A stretch of 64,000 bases of DNA, taken from Campylorhamphus procurvoides (Eukaryota; Chordata; Aves; Passeriformes; Dendrocolaptidae). Where the stretch lies: positions 1,581,181 to 1,645,180 of the forward strand of contig WBMV01002673.1 of the NCBI GenBank assembly GCA_013396655.1. Direction: 5' to 3'. The notes beneath the pieces were generated by a model. That model searched no databases and was not told where the DNA came from. It saw only the letters and a list, made by a program, of their open reading frames with translations. Within the stretch, counting starts at the first letter, position 1; every line of letters starts with the position of its first letter. Below are positions 1-12,300 of the stretch, one piece after another. Both the position numbers and the translations under genes were made by a program.

Positions 1-2939
1 ATGGGAACTGCTGCTCCCCAGCTTTTGTAGGAGAGTAACTCCCATCACCAGCCTCGTGTTGTGCTCCCAGCTGAGAGAGTGTCAGGAGGGTGGTGGGTTC
101 CATGGGCTGCCATCTCCCATGGGATCCATTCCATGCCCACAGGTGCCCGGGTACCCTGCACCACACCACCAGAGCCACAGCAAAACCTGCAGTTTGCTTC
201 AATGTGAAAAGTCAGAGTCAAATATAAACACCAAATGCAAGTTCAGTTCCAGTGCTTGCCTGAGCCTCTCCTTCCCTCACAAATGAGATTGTTCCGAATC
301 ATTCCCTGGGCTCCCTTCTGTAAAGCTGCGTTTATCTCTGCAGTGTCAGGGCTGCTGATGTGTGACAGACAGGCAGGAAAAGGGAGCTGTAATTTTTAGA
401 CAAGACAAGCCTTTGATTCCTGTCAGGACAAATTAAAAACTTTCTTCTTGTCCAGGCTTTTCCATCCAATTTCTGCTGCCACAGGATTTCTGGCAAGGAT
501 GGAGGCCTTGTGGACAGCAGTTTTACTGTGAGATGCCCCCCTTCCATGAGGTTCCCGGTGTCCTCAGGATAAGGCCTCTCTGAGAAGCTGATCAACAAGG
601 AAAAGGATCCCAAAAGTGCCTTTACCCCCTCAGTCACTGGTGAATTTTGCTGGTGAGGTCCTGGTCCTGCACAGAGCCCTTGCAATGGACAGAATCCAAG
701 GGTATGAGCACTCCCACTCCCACTCCTCTGTGCACCATTACCCACCAGGGCTGGCAGGGTCAGCCGAAGCCTGAGACAGCCCTTTACAAAGGGAAACAGA
801 GACAAAGCAGTGGGAACCTGGGGGATCTCCCACCTCCTGGCTTGCTGCCACTGGGATTTGAGCAGGAGACCTGCCTGAAACTGGGAGAGCAAACAGGGAC
901 ATCCCTGCGAAGGAGACACCAACATGTTCATCAAAGCTGTCCATTAGGCGGGTTCCCTGTTTAGAAACCAAGGAGAGGGGCAAGTGTGGGGACTGCCCCC
1001 AGGAGGAGAGGACAGTGAGGAAGACCCCTGTGCTGTGCCTGAGCCCCCTGAGGGACCCTGAGGAGCAGCAGCAGTGAGGTGTTAATTAAAATGTGAGGAG
1101 CCCAGATGAAGCCCCCACTCCCACCCCAGAGTGTGTGTCAGCAGGACCAGCCCAACACCTTGCTGTGTGAGCAGAGCCCCGACCACCTCCAGCTAGGACC
1201 CAGGGGAAAGAGACAGGGACAAAAAGGGGCAGAAAGCAAAGGAAAAGTCACACCTGTAACAAAATGGCTTAATTTTACACAACTTTCTCAATTGAATATA
1301 GAATGCTTTCAAATGCTTGAACTCAGAGCAGTTTCAATCCCTTTTGAAGTAGCATTTATCTTCGCTTTCTGCAGGTGTTTCTAAGGTACTCAGCACCACC
1401 GCACTCTGTCTCAGTGGGAACCAAAGTTCTTAGTATTTGTCTCTGTAATTCAAACTCAGTGTACACTGAACAGTCCTACAGCACTGTGAACATGCTCTGC
1501 TTTCTTTGCTTTTTAACCTGACCCACCCTGGAAACATTCACTATTATTATTTAACCTTTCTCTATTGACTCCAAAATAAACGCACCCCAGACCGTGTTTT
1601 TGTTCTCCTTATATTTCAAAGTCCCTTTGTTTGCCAACTCGCCATTATACCATTGCTGAAGCTGTACTATAAATATCTCTGGGTTCCCTTGGCAGGAGAC
1701 TCTCAGCAGATACCTGTGGAGAGTCAGAGGTGTTTTACGAGGAGTAAATCTCCACCATACAGTGCATATTCCCTCTCTGCCGCTGTGTCACACAAGTTCT
1801 CCCTCTATACAGCTGGCCTGTTGCTAACCATGTGCTGGAGAGCTCATGCTCCCAGACTCTGGAAGAGCTTTACAGAAAGCAAACGGGCATGGCAGAAGCC
1901 AAATTGGTAGCTTAGCAATAGGAGAGGGCTGCTCTAATCTCCTTGAAGATGCACTCCCAGCAACTCAGGCCAACTCTGTGTCAGGCCCAAAGAGATTTGC
2001 ATCATCCTATGGGTCTGAAATTGAAACCCAGCAATCTCTGCCCAGCCCTTGACTTGCAACCTCACAGCTGAGCAGGTCTGGCAGTGGAACACGGAGGTGC
2101 ACAAGGTGCACTTGATGGCTCAGATAATACCAGCTCCATGCTGGCCTAAGCACTCCAGATTTAAGATATATATTTAAGTAAAAGAAGATGCACTTTGACA
2201 TGCTCCATTTCCCTTCCAAAAACTTTTAGCTTGCCCAAGCCTTTCACAGCCACAATGTGTGGTTCAGTCTGGGTCCCCCTGGATAAGCCAGCTCTGCAAA
2301 GAAGCTGGGATGTAGCCCACCAACTTTATGGTCCCTTGGAAATGGAAACAGGGTAGAGCACGCATGAAAACAACATCAAACAACTATTTCATTTATGATT
2401 AACTGCCCTGGAGTGGAAAGGAATAGACAGGAAACTGATGACAAGAAAACATCACACTGCCTTGGCTACAGGCTTGGACTGTCCTTCAAATACCCTCTCA
2501 GCTGGCTGGGTTAGCAGATCATTTTGGCTATCAAATTCATTACTGCACTCAAGAGTGCTGAATACTAAATCACTTGACCACTTTCCACTCGGAGATGGAG
2601 CCAGGTCACTTCGTGGCAGGGTCCCTGCAGGGGGAATAGCCCTGCCCACAGCTACCCCTGGCATGAGCTGATGGGACAGGGCTCAGCTTCTGTTTTGCCC
2701 CTGTGTGCTCCTTCCCTCACTGCCCTGGCCCACATGGGCTCCCCTGCCATGGGCTGTGTGGTGAGACACACCAGAGCAGCAGGATCTCACCTCACTGTGT
2801 TCAGAAAACCTCTCCAGCTCTTCACTGCTCCTGCATTTCACCACACCATGAGGCTCCATAAGCCACGAAAATGAGAAAGAAGGGCAGTCCCAGCAGTGTA
2901 AAATGCTGCACTGAGAGAAGAGTTCTTGGCTCCTTTAAC

Positions 2940-3120
2940 CATGTAAATAGTGCTATTTCTATCCCTCTCACAGGATGTTGGAGATTGAATTAATTACAAT
3001 GTTTGCAGAAGGTTTGGGGTTATTTGGATGTGTCAGAGTATCTAAATGCAAATTATTACAAAATCATTCCTCCCAGAGGTTAATTTATTTCAGGCTGTGA
3101 TAAATCCATCATAATTCTTC
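2940..3120. promoter_or_regulatory. Possible enhancer-like patch (octamer and homeodomain motifs)
   Basis: Within this AT-rich stretch are TGAATTAATTACAAT (about 2986-3000), a perfect POU octamer ATGCAAAT at 3046-3053 followed by TATTA, and GGTTAATTTATTTC. Such motif density is typical of conserved developmental enhancers, but no alignment is available. Chance AT-richness could give the same picture. Confidence 0.15.
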
Positions 3121-6100
3121 CCTCATATTTGTAACCCTCCTCCCACTCACTCTCCAGACTGCTCCAACAACTCATCTCATTCTCCTGGCCTCAGTCCAGG
3201 ACAACTCCAGCCCCCAATCCCTCTTCAAGGGTTTCTGGGTGGACACGTCTCAGGCAATCAGGTTTGCTGAAGTGCCACACTGCAGAGATGTCCCTGCCAG
3301 GCATGGCAGGGACACCAGGACACAGCCCCTGACCAGGTGCAGTCAGTGAGCCTGAGCACACCTGGCAGTCCAGGAGCTCCAGTCCCCTCCTAGTGTCCCT
3401 GGCAGGCATTACCTTATGCTGGCCTCCCTCTTCACACCTAAATCCTATCCAGGCTACTGAGCATCACAGCCAGGAACTGAGGACAAACCAGCACGATTTA
3501 GACCATGGGTTTTCTTTTTAATTATCTTCTTTTTTTAACCTTGTCAGAGTATCTGCAACTGATACAAAATGAACCTGGAGGCGGTACAGATGTTAAAAAT
3601 ACCTTGCCAGGAGGTAATGCAATGAAAATAAATCCTCTTCCTTATGCCTCCCAGCTTTTCCTCCTTCAGGTGTTCCTGTCCCCATCTCTCTTGAAATATA
3701 TATCTCTAAAGAAAACATGATTTGGCACGTGCTGATAAGCAACTGTCAGCGCAGCCAGCACTCGTACCACGATGCTACCTTGAATCTCAATCAGATAACT
3801 CCAAAGAGGAAACAGGCATACCCAAAAAATATTCAGTCTAGGAGACAGTCCCAACTGACCAACCTAGGAAGAGCTCTTCATGGCCTTTTCATTCTAGATG
3901 CACTGAGAAACATCAGCTGGCAAGCTGCTTCCCAACACCTACACCCCACAATACCCACGTAAGGTGTCCGGCTGTGCAGCTGGTCTCCCGTAGTAGCTGC
4001 TAACATCAAACTGAACCAGAGACCAGACTGCTCTATAAAGGACAGAGCAAATCAGTTATTTTCCCATATTGCAAAGGCAGATGTCAGGTGTGCAGCCTGT
4101 TCCTTTGATTTGCAGTCAGCTGGCGGCAAAATACGGTATCTTCTATTTCCTGATTATGGATTAAGAGTATCATCATTTTTGGCTTTGGTTTGCACACAAT
4201 GTCAGGGGAGTCATAGCAGGCCTGAATATCAAGTATTATACAGCAAACCTTTACATTGTGATCCAAATGCAATGGACCATGTTCTCCCTGGTCTTTGTGG
4301 CACCATGGGTTGAGGATCTGTGTGGTAGGGCAGTGCGGTGTGCTGGCCCAGAAACCAGGGGCAGAATATGGTCATAAGGAAGAACTGTGCTCCTGGTTTT
4401 CCTGCACTTCCATACAAAGAAGCACTCTCAGGAGGAGAAGCAGAGGTGACAGTGTGTAGCTGGGATCCAGCCCTGCCATGGACTCAGGGGGCATCTCAGA
4501 TGAGCTGGACTGGGAGCTAACACAGCAAGGGGGACAGGAGAGCCAGAGAGAAGCTGTCTGCTTCACCAAGACCCTGAAGGAACCCCTCGTGGACCTCAGT
4601 GCTATGTGGCATGACCCAGATTAATCTCAGTCTGCCCAAGGCCAGCACAGAGCAGTGTCACAGCTCACACATGTTAAGGACCATGGGGAAGAGGCAGGCA
4701 CTGCCTCACCTGCTGCACCCACTCCCACGACCCCACACACACCCCTGCTGCCTCCCAGCCTCAGGAAGGCGAGAGGGATTTGACTCTAGCATAGTCAGTT
4801 CTTATCTCTGCCAGTGCTGAGGGAGTAGCTGGGTATCTCAGGGGACTGATAACAAGGGCATGAAGGCTTTTCATGCTGCACACCACAGGTCTGAATTTGC
4901 CCAATGTCAGCAGCTTTTATAATGCCTTACCATCTGAAGGCTGATCAAATAGCTTGTGCTATCTGAGATGAACTAATGTTTTCGTTCCAGATAAAGAAAA
5001 CAAGCTCTGCGTTCCACATCAGTGATAAAAACAGCAAACTGGAAAAAATAGCTGGAGAATATGCTTATTCTGTTAAAGCAATCCACGTGTTTAAGATGAA
5101 ACAATAGCATAACATTAAATGCTTGTTCCCACAGCTCATCATTCAGACGAGGATTATACCAACAGAAGTGAACAACCAAGAGCAGATAATCCACAAGATT
5201 TGTTCTTTCCACTCCTTATCTTTCTACTCCTACCAGGATTTAATAAACTATCAAAATACTGTTAACCAAATAAGACAACTTAATCTGGCTACTGCATGGA
5301 GTTGGCTCCCTACCAGGTTAGCGCTGTTCTGTAATTGCATTACAGTGAAAACCTGACACAGTGAATAAATACAGGTACTTCTGAGAAATGCCACAACTGG
5401 CACCCTCGGAGCAGAAACCCCCTGATGGGCGGGAGGGCTTTGGGACTGCCCTGTTTCCCACCAGCACAGGTTGAACAGCAATTTCCTCTGTGTTTGCTCT
5501 GTTCGTGCCTCAAAATACTTCAGGCTCCGAGGCTGTCAGCTCAGTGTCAAGCTCACACACTGGAAGTGCGGTATCAATTTGTTTAATCCTAGACCCTGAT
5601 GTCAGAGGAATTTATAAGGCAGGCAAACATGGGCAAAAAAAGTTAATTAAGAGAGGAGAAAGCGCCACCTCCGTGTCCTGGAAAAATTCTAAGTACAGAG
5701 TAGATAAGAGTGCCTTCAGAAATGACAGTCTGAAAATCCTAATGTCATCTGTGTATGTTACAGTGGCAAACTGCCCAGAGGAAGGGAACAGAGAAAATGT
5801 CACAAGTGCTGACAGCAGCCTTGATTCTTACTGAAAAGCTCCACACGAAAGCACTTCACCCACGCACTGCTCCTTTGGGTTTTGGGAGCGTCTTTCTGAA
5901 TGAAACAGAACACCCCTTCCCATCACTCCGCTCCTCCAGTCCCTCTCAGGACCTGGATCTGTCCTTAGCTACACGGGCCTGACTACGCCTCTGACTCTGA
6001 GCTGTGCACACGCAGCAGGAACCAGCACAGGGTGCAGTGATCCAAGCCTGTGTTTAAGGATAAAGTAGGAAATGCTTTATAATTTGCAGTAGAAAATATC

Positions 6101-7423
6101 TTTTTCAGCGGTTGAGAGAGGAATGAAAGAACAAGAGCCAAATCCACATGTACCACAAGAAATGAAGGACCTCTTGCTAAAAGAACTAATGGAACACACC
6201 GAATCCAACGTTCCTCAGATCCTCTTCTGGGCACCAAATCCACAGTGAGGGAGCTCCTGAGCAGGTCTGCTCCAGGAAAGGGGGTGATCCATTATGAAAG
6301 GCTTCAACTGGGAGCCAGGACATGGTCCACAACTAACACTTTCTAAATAAATCAGTCCTGAAAGAAGCCCTCAGTTCAGGCTAGACCAGTTGCAAGGATC
6401 ATGGAGAAACACACAGGGAGTTCACTGTTACAGTCTTTCCTCTTCCCCTTCTCTGAAAAACAGAAAACCCTTAAAATGAATCTTAGACAAGGGAAGAATT
6501 ATCTTGTCTCTTCACATAACACTTGTGGGGATGTATTGAAGTTGCGTGTCATAATCCATCACTATCAACCTCTTTCAGAGTTGTCCTGAGCACATCAGCT
6601 TCTCACCAGATGTTTGGTTCTGTTTTTTCTTCTTGGAACAAAGAGTCTTTTTATCCTCAGTTTGCTGCAATCTAAAATAAGATCAAACTGGAAACCTATC
6701 ACTCTTATCAGATGCAGCTTCATTGCAGGCTTCACAACAACATAAATATGTTGCTACATAGGAGGCAAAGCAATTCATTAAGCAGAAGCTTTTTTCCCCC
6801 AACTTCTCAGAAAAATATCTACTGGAGAAACTGACAGCTCTTCCTCGAGCCCTGGCAGCTTGCTGCCAGAAGGATCAGGCTGGAAAAGGAATCTGGGTAG
6901 TAAACTGAGGATTAAAGATGCAGTTTGCACTAAGTTTAAAGAGGTGAAGGGTTTTGGTTTATTCTCCATAAAAAAAAGTTTTGGGGCAAAAATTCATACA
7001 ATCCAAGTTAGGAACTTGAGGAAGGGTTTGGAAAGAACCAAAAGGCTTTTCCAGTTCCTCTGCTGAAGCTCTGCAAGGAAAATGGTGGTACTGCATCGGG
7101 AGCCAGTCTGGGATAAAGAGACTAGAGAGCTTCAGCAAGCTTGTAAAACTACTGGTCAAGAATGGTGAGTGCTTCTGGCTCATACTAATCATTTCAGTGC
7201 AAAGAACAAACCTGGATTAACCTCTCATGGAGAAGTCAGCAATTAGAGAACCTTTCCTTTCAACCCCACCAAAGCTTTGTGAAAATCACCTTTCTGGGTT
7301 CCAGCCACATGCTCAGCCCAGGGCTCCTGCAACGCCCCCACCTAGTTCTTATCCTTCTGCCACCCTCGCTAGGGTGAGCAGGATGTACCACACCAGAGGA
7401 GGAGGCTGGGCATGGTGCACAAG

Positions 7424-7442
7424 GGGGCTGCCAAGGCTGCCC
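7424..7442 (+). promoter_or_regulatory. Weaker CTCF-like site
   Basis: GGTGCACAAGGGGGCTGCC contains CACAAGGGGGC, agreeing with the CTCF core except for the first C. The flanks fit less well than those of the site at 26830. It has the same orientation as that site. Confidence 0.2.
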
Positions 7443-9301
7443 ACCTCAATGAGCCATGCTCCTAGTTTCCAGCTCACCCAGGTGAGAACTGTGGGCTGCC
7501 TCCTCCTGCTGGGACCAGCTACAGACATTGCTGGGAGCATGGGGAGCACGGGGGCGGCTTGTTCCCTTCCTGCAGGAGGATGTCTGCATCCAAGAAGGGT
7601 CTTGCTCTCTAGCAAAAAGGGAAAATAAACAAACTAAAGAAACCTCAACCACTCTTGTCTGCTGGTAAAAATGAAAATGACTCCTGAGCTTGCAAAAAAC
7701 CTTGCCTTTAAATAGTTATTAAACAAAGTTTTTGGATCTGAATCTGATTCTTGGAGTTTGCAAAAACAAATTGCCTACGCCTAAATATCTGAAACTTAGG
7801 TTTAATGACACTCAAATTCCATAAATGTGTGTACCCTTATCAAAGTTAAAAATACGCATATAACAAATCGTCTGAACTCCACAAATTCAAGATCATCCTT
7901 TTTTAGATTTTTGTAAAAATTTAAAAGACTTCACCTATGCAGAGTTGTTGACTTGTGCCATAAACTGAGAGTGCTTATACCTCCTCTCAACTCTTTACTG
8001 TATGTGTTGGCAGGGATGTGGGAAGGTGCAGGATTGGAGGGGCAAGTTCTGGTTGATGTGGGCTTTTTCACTTTGCAACTTGAAGCTTTTTTTTCAGCCC
8101 CAGAAATCCTGAGTTCTTCTTCAGCTGTTGCTCTGCTTTATTTGTCTCATGCATGTTTTGGCCGGCAGCAGAAAGTGCTGAACTGTGGAGCCCTTTCCTA
8201 CAATTTGAGGCATCATGAAAGTACATGGCAAGTATGGGGTCATCTTGTGGGAACATGAAATTGCAGACCTCCAGTTTGACAAAACAGATGCAGGCGATGC
8301 AGAATTTGGATGGAGAAGTCCCAGCATCCAGGCTGGAGTCTGCTGAAGCCTTTGGCCACTGTGTGCGAGAGATCAGCAGCAGAAGGAATTCAATATGCTG
8401 TCTTTCCCTCCTGGTTGCAGAAGCACCATTGCTCCTCTTTTTATTCCTCCATCTGATCTTCCAAAAGCAGATGACAGAAATCTCTCTGTAAACCTGAAGA
8501 TGCAAAGGATATCCATAGAGATCTCCTCTTCTGCCCTTAAAATTAATCCAGGGGTACGAGGAGATGAGGACACCAGCCCGGTCCTGCCACAACTGTTTCA
8601 TGAATAGATCTTTGCTTCCACAAACATCAACCCATTCACCCCCACACAGAGGGCTGATCCAGAGAACCAGATTTAAACTGAGATGAACATTTAAAACTGC
8701 AATGCCCTGCTAGATCTCAGCATGGTTCATAGTGCATATGCCCAAAATTTTACCAGAGGAATTTATTTTAGGCAAATTCTGTTTGAAAACTTAATGGAAG
8801 TGTAGCTGTTCTCCCCTGAGCGTCAGGAACAGATGACTAAGAAATGTTGCCAGTATCTGTCTTTCAGTGAGATTAGTGTTGGGTTTGTGTGGTATCCTAT
8901 TTATAACTTTGACAAACAGCTCAACCAATCATTTCATACTTAATCATAGCTCTCTGCCCAACTCCCTTCAGAGAAAAGCTTTTTAAAAACTATGTGCCAA
9001 CATAATACGAACAAAGAGAACCAAACCACAGTCAAGAAAAAAAGACCTTGCTCCCCAAACCAGCAACCAGCAAAAGCTCATGAGCTACAGAGAAAGCAGG
9101 TCTTGGTAAATCGTAAGGCGTAATTAGAGCGTCGTTATTCATGGGACTGCACAGCTATAGATAGTCAGTGTTTCCACTGTAAACCCCTATTTTCATAGAG
9201 GTTTGCAGCTCAGCTGCAAGGAATTAGTCTGTGATGAAATTTGGCAGTAGAAATTTTAGAACAAGGATTATTTTTTCAAAACGATTTAAAGATCTTCTTC
9301 T

Positions 9302-9325
9302 CCCCACCCCCCCCTTCAATTCCCC
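9302..9325 (-). other. G-quadruplex motif, minus strand
   Basis: The plus strand reads CCCC, A, eight C, TTCAATT, CCCC. Splitting the eight-base C-run gives four runs on the minus G strand with loops of 7 or 8, 1 or 2, and 1. The long mononucleotide run is also prone to length variation. Confidence 0.65.
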
Positions 9326-9329
9326 TCTT

Positions 9330-12300
9330 ACTTTTGAGGCTGTAGCAGTACTTATAGAAGAAACAAAAACCACTTCTGCATGCTCTTTGATGCTTGCTTT
9401 CTGTGCATATCTCTGTGTGGTTAATGGGACCAAACCCATCAATTTAACAGAAGTCTTAAAAAATTGAAGCTGTGATTCCCACAACAATTGCTACTCAACT
9501 TTCCTTTGGACGTATTTATGAGCATTAATATCTACAGTGTTAACTGCTGTGCATTAAGGAGCCTTCACATTCTGAGTAAACCCTGCATATCCATCTAATG
9601 CTGAAGATGGGTTTACATTTCATGGGATAGAGCTGTTAGATTTCCTTACATCTTTTTGCTATGAAATAACATTTTCCAGGGATTATAAGAGATTACTTTC
9701 TGCTGGACTCACCCCTAAGCCCCATGTTCACCCTCCTCTTTCCTCCCCACCTACCTGACACTTCCATTAGGGCTCACATTTCAGCACGCACAAAGGCATG
9801 GTGGGGACCACTAAGAGGAATCATGAGGAAGGGAAAGGGACAGGAGAAACATCTCCACGAGACATTTTATCCCAGACAATATTAAATAGAGCCTTTCACA
9901 ACATTTACAGCTACTCAAGAGAAACAGGCTGCTGTTTGCATTTGTAAGAATATCAGAGGAATGCATCTGCTCTTTTTCAACCAGCTTTGGCTGAAGCATC
10001 CTAGAGGTTCAGCGTCCCCAGGTATGAATGAGATTTGCTTTCACACAGAGGGACCACACTCTAGTAGGGTACAGCAGTCTCTGGGCACTATGTCTGGTTG
10101 TCACTGCATGCCACAAGCAGCACATGCCAGAAGGAACTGCATCAAGTGCAGTCCCAGCTAAAAGTGGGGCAACAGCTACCCAGTTTCAAAAAAACCCCAG
10201 TGTAAAAGCATGAGCTTGAAGACTTCCAAGCCTCAGTCTGGAACTGGATCACTGTGAATGGTCTGACTGTTCATACCAGCATCTTCAGTGCAGTTTGTAA
10301 GGAACAGAGTAGTTTATCCAGGCAGTTTGATTTTCTAGTGGAACAGTTTCCACCATTTAACATCACCATGCTTCACACCCCGTTTTCCTGGACCTTGATC
10401 TTGGCATATTGGAAACTGGGCCACCTCTAGGCTTCTAACACCTTGTAATGTACATGGCCTCCTTGGAGCTCCCCACCCCAGCACTAATGAGCTTCCCCTC
10501 AGACAGCCTGGCAGAGTGACAAGGATAAGAGTGCTTACAAGGTACCACACAGAATTCCTGAGGGCAGCTGCCTCCAAGCTCCCTGCAATCCCAATACACT
10601 CTTCAGAGGACTAGAACAGCAATACCACCTCTCCCGAAGGGGAGGAAAGCAGATCCTTCACTGTGTTGACCACTATGATTTGTGAAAACCATAAAAGAGG
10701 AATTCTTCTTTTAGAGTGAAAGTACTTATCTCTGCTACAAATTGTGGCAAGCACAGTATTTGTGTTGCAGAGAGGATGATCTGAATTCCTGCCATGTCTT
10801 AAAAACAGCACAAAGCAGAATTTCTACATATAATGCTTGAATCTGCTTTTCAAGGTGGTAGTTAGAAATTAAGAGGCAAATGAACTCAGTGAGATTACTC
10901 ATGTACCTTCAATCATTTACAGGCCTATTAGCAAGATCTGGGCTTCAGAGGGCTGGATCACACTTTCCCACTGCAACCATTATTAACCTGACATAACATG
11001 TTCATAAGAGTAAGAGATGATAACGATGCTGTAACTGGTCTCCACAGAATATGGTTATGATTAGGGAATACCTTAGAGAAACTGTCATTCATTAAGCACT
11101 CAGCTACATGTATAAGGATGGGTGAAGGAAAAGCTCTGCAATTTCAGGAATTTATAACTTGAAAAAGGTCTGTTGTTAACATTTTGGTTATTAGGTCTCT
11201 TTTGCTCCAGTGGTGCTAAGAAACAGCAGATTCACATTAAATGCAAACTGCACAGTTTTTTCCTTCACCATTTCTCCCCTGAATGTAAGCATTCATTCTT
11301 CTGCATCCACCTTAAAAGGCATCATGGGCCAGTCAGCAAAAGATGCAATTTTTAAAATACAAATTTAGTTCTTCCAATACTGTGTATCCAAGTATGTTAT
11401 TCCCATCTGGAAAACTCCATAGTGCTTCAAAGTGCAACTCGTACATCAGGTCCCAGGTACTTAAGCTGGTCTAAACTCAGGGCCCCAGTCAAAGCAGCAA
11501 GTTCTTTTGATCTCTCTGTTCTTGAGCTCACTGAGATGCTTTTGCTCTTGAACAATCGCATTCTTTGTGCACCACCACACAATAATACTGTCACCAAATT
11601 TTTCTTTCTTGTCTTAGCAAGAAAGAAGGGACCATCTCCAGGATGTTTTACCAAGTCTGCAAGTCCACTCCACTTCCAGACTCAATTAAGCCAGTGGGAA
11701 ATGTTCTTGGCACTCTTAAAGATGTGATATACTACCTCCACACATTCACCAGTCTGGCCACTTTTCACCTAAGTCATGAATGTAATTCGAAAGCACTTTC
11801 TCTTTTTGCAGGCTGTTAGGAAAACTTTAATACCAGTCTGACCAGTAAATGGCACTGACTAGCACCGTGATCAGGATGTTTTTCAGCAATGCCTTGCAGC
11901 ATGTTCCCCCTGGCCCTGCCCACGTTCCAGCTTGTTTCTGAGCTACAGACATAAAACCAAGTACCCACAGAGAAGCAGTCTTCCACAGTGGAAGACACTT
12001 CTGCAGAGCAACCACACTTGTATGCAGGTTGCTTGTCTCTCACCAGCCAACTATGTGGCCTTTACTGACTATTTCAGTGGGGAAGTGGAGAGGATTTGTT
12101 CCTTGGAGCACATAGAAGCAAACGGTGCAATTCTCTTAGTTTTGGTGTTTATAAGCAAGTCATGTTCCAGCCTTCAGGCTTACCCAGGGTACTGCTGAGG
12201 GACTGCTGCTCTCCTACCATATGTGCTCACACAGCTTGAATGCCAGTCACAGTGAGGCTCAGTGCACCTGCACTGGAGAAAATCCAAGTGGAAATCTCAT

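Larger units (their letters stand above)
1..9200. other. Unique non-coding sequence, no recognised gene
   Basis: No recognisable coding exon, RNA gene or transposable element. GC-richer patches at 600-1250, 2590-2780, 3190-3410, 4480-4800 and 7300-7580 hold longer reading frames on both strands that look random. A plus-strand exon-like segment at 7055-7164 (acceptor GGCTTTTCCAG, donor AATG/GTGAGT, one frame open) and a minus-strand one at 4710-4759 were seen and are regarded as chance. A perfect MEF2-type CTATTTATAA lies at 8897-8906. AATAAA motifs occur at several points without supporting exons. Confidence 0.6.

Noticed and set aside
332..934. 200-codon minus-strand frame
   Set aside because: Low-complexity-free but unrecognised composition, overlapping frames on both strands in a GC-richer patch, and no splice or promoter support.
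3285..3345. CR1-like phrase with TGGCAGGGACACC
   Set aside because: A short resemblance to internal CR1 text only; the flanks do not continue the match, so it is not called as an element.
4710..4759. Minus-strand 50-base exon-like segment
   Set aside because: Open in all frames only because it is G-rich and T/A-poor on that strand; no supporting neighbour exons.
8068..8601. 177-codon minus-strand frame
   Set aside because: No recognisable domain, overlapping open frames in other registers, no splice or promoter context.
9755..9810. Minus-strand acceptor/donor pair framing 56 bases
   Set aside because: Good splice consensus, but all three frames are stopped. With several similar pairs found by eye, chance is the simplest explanation.
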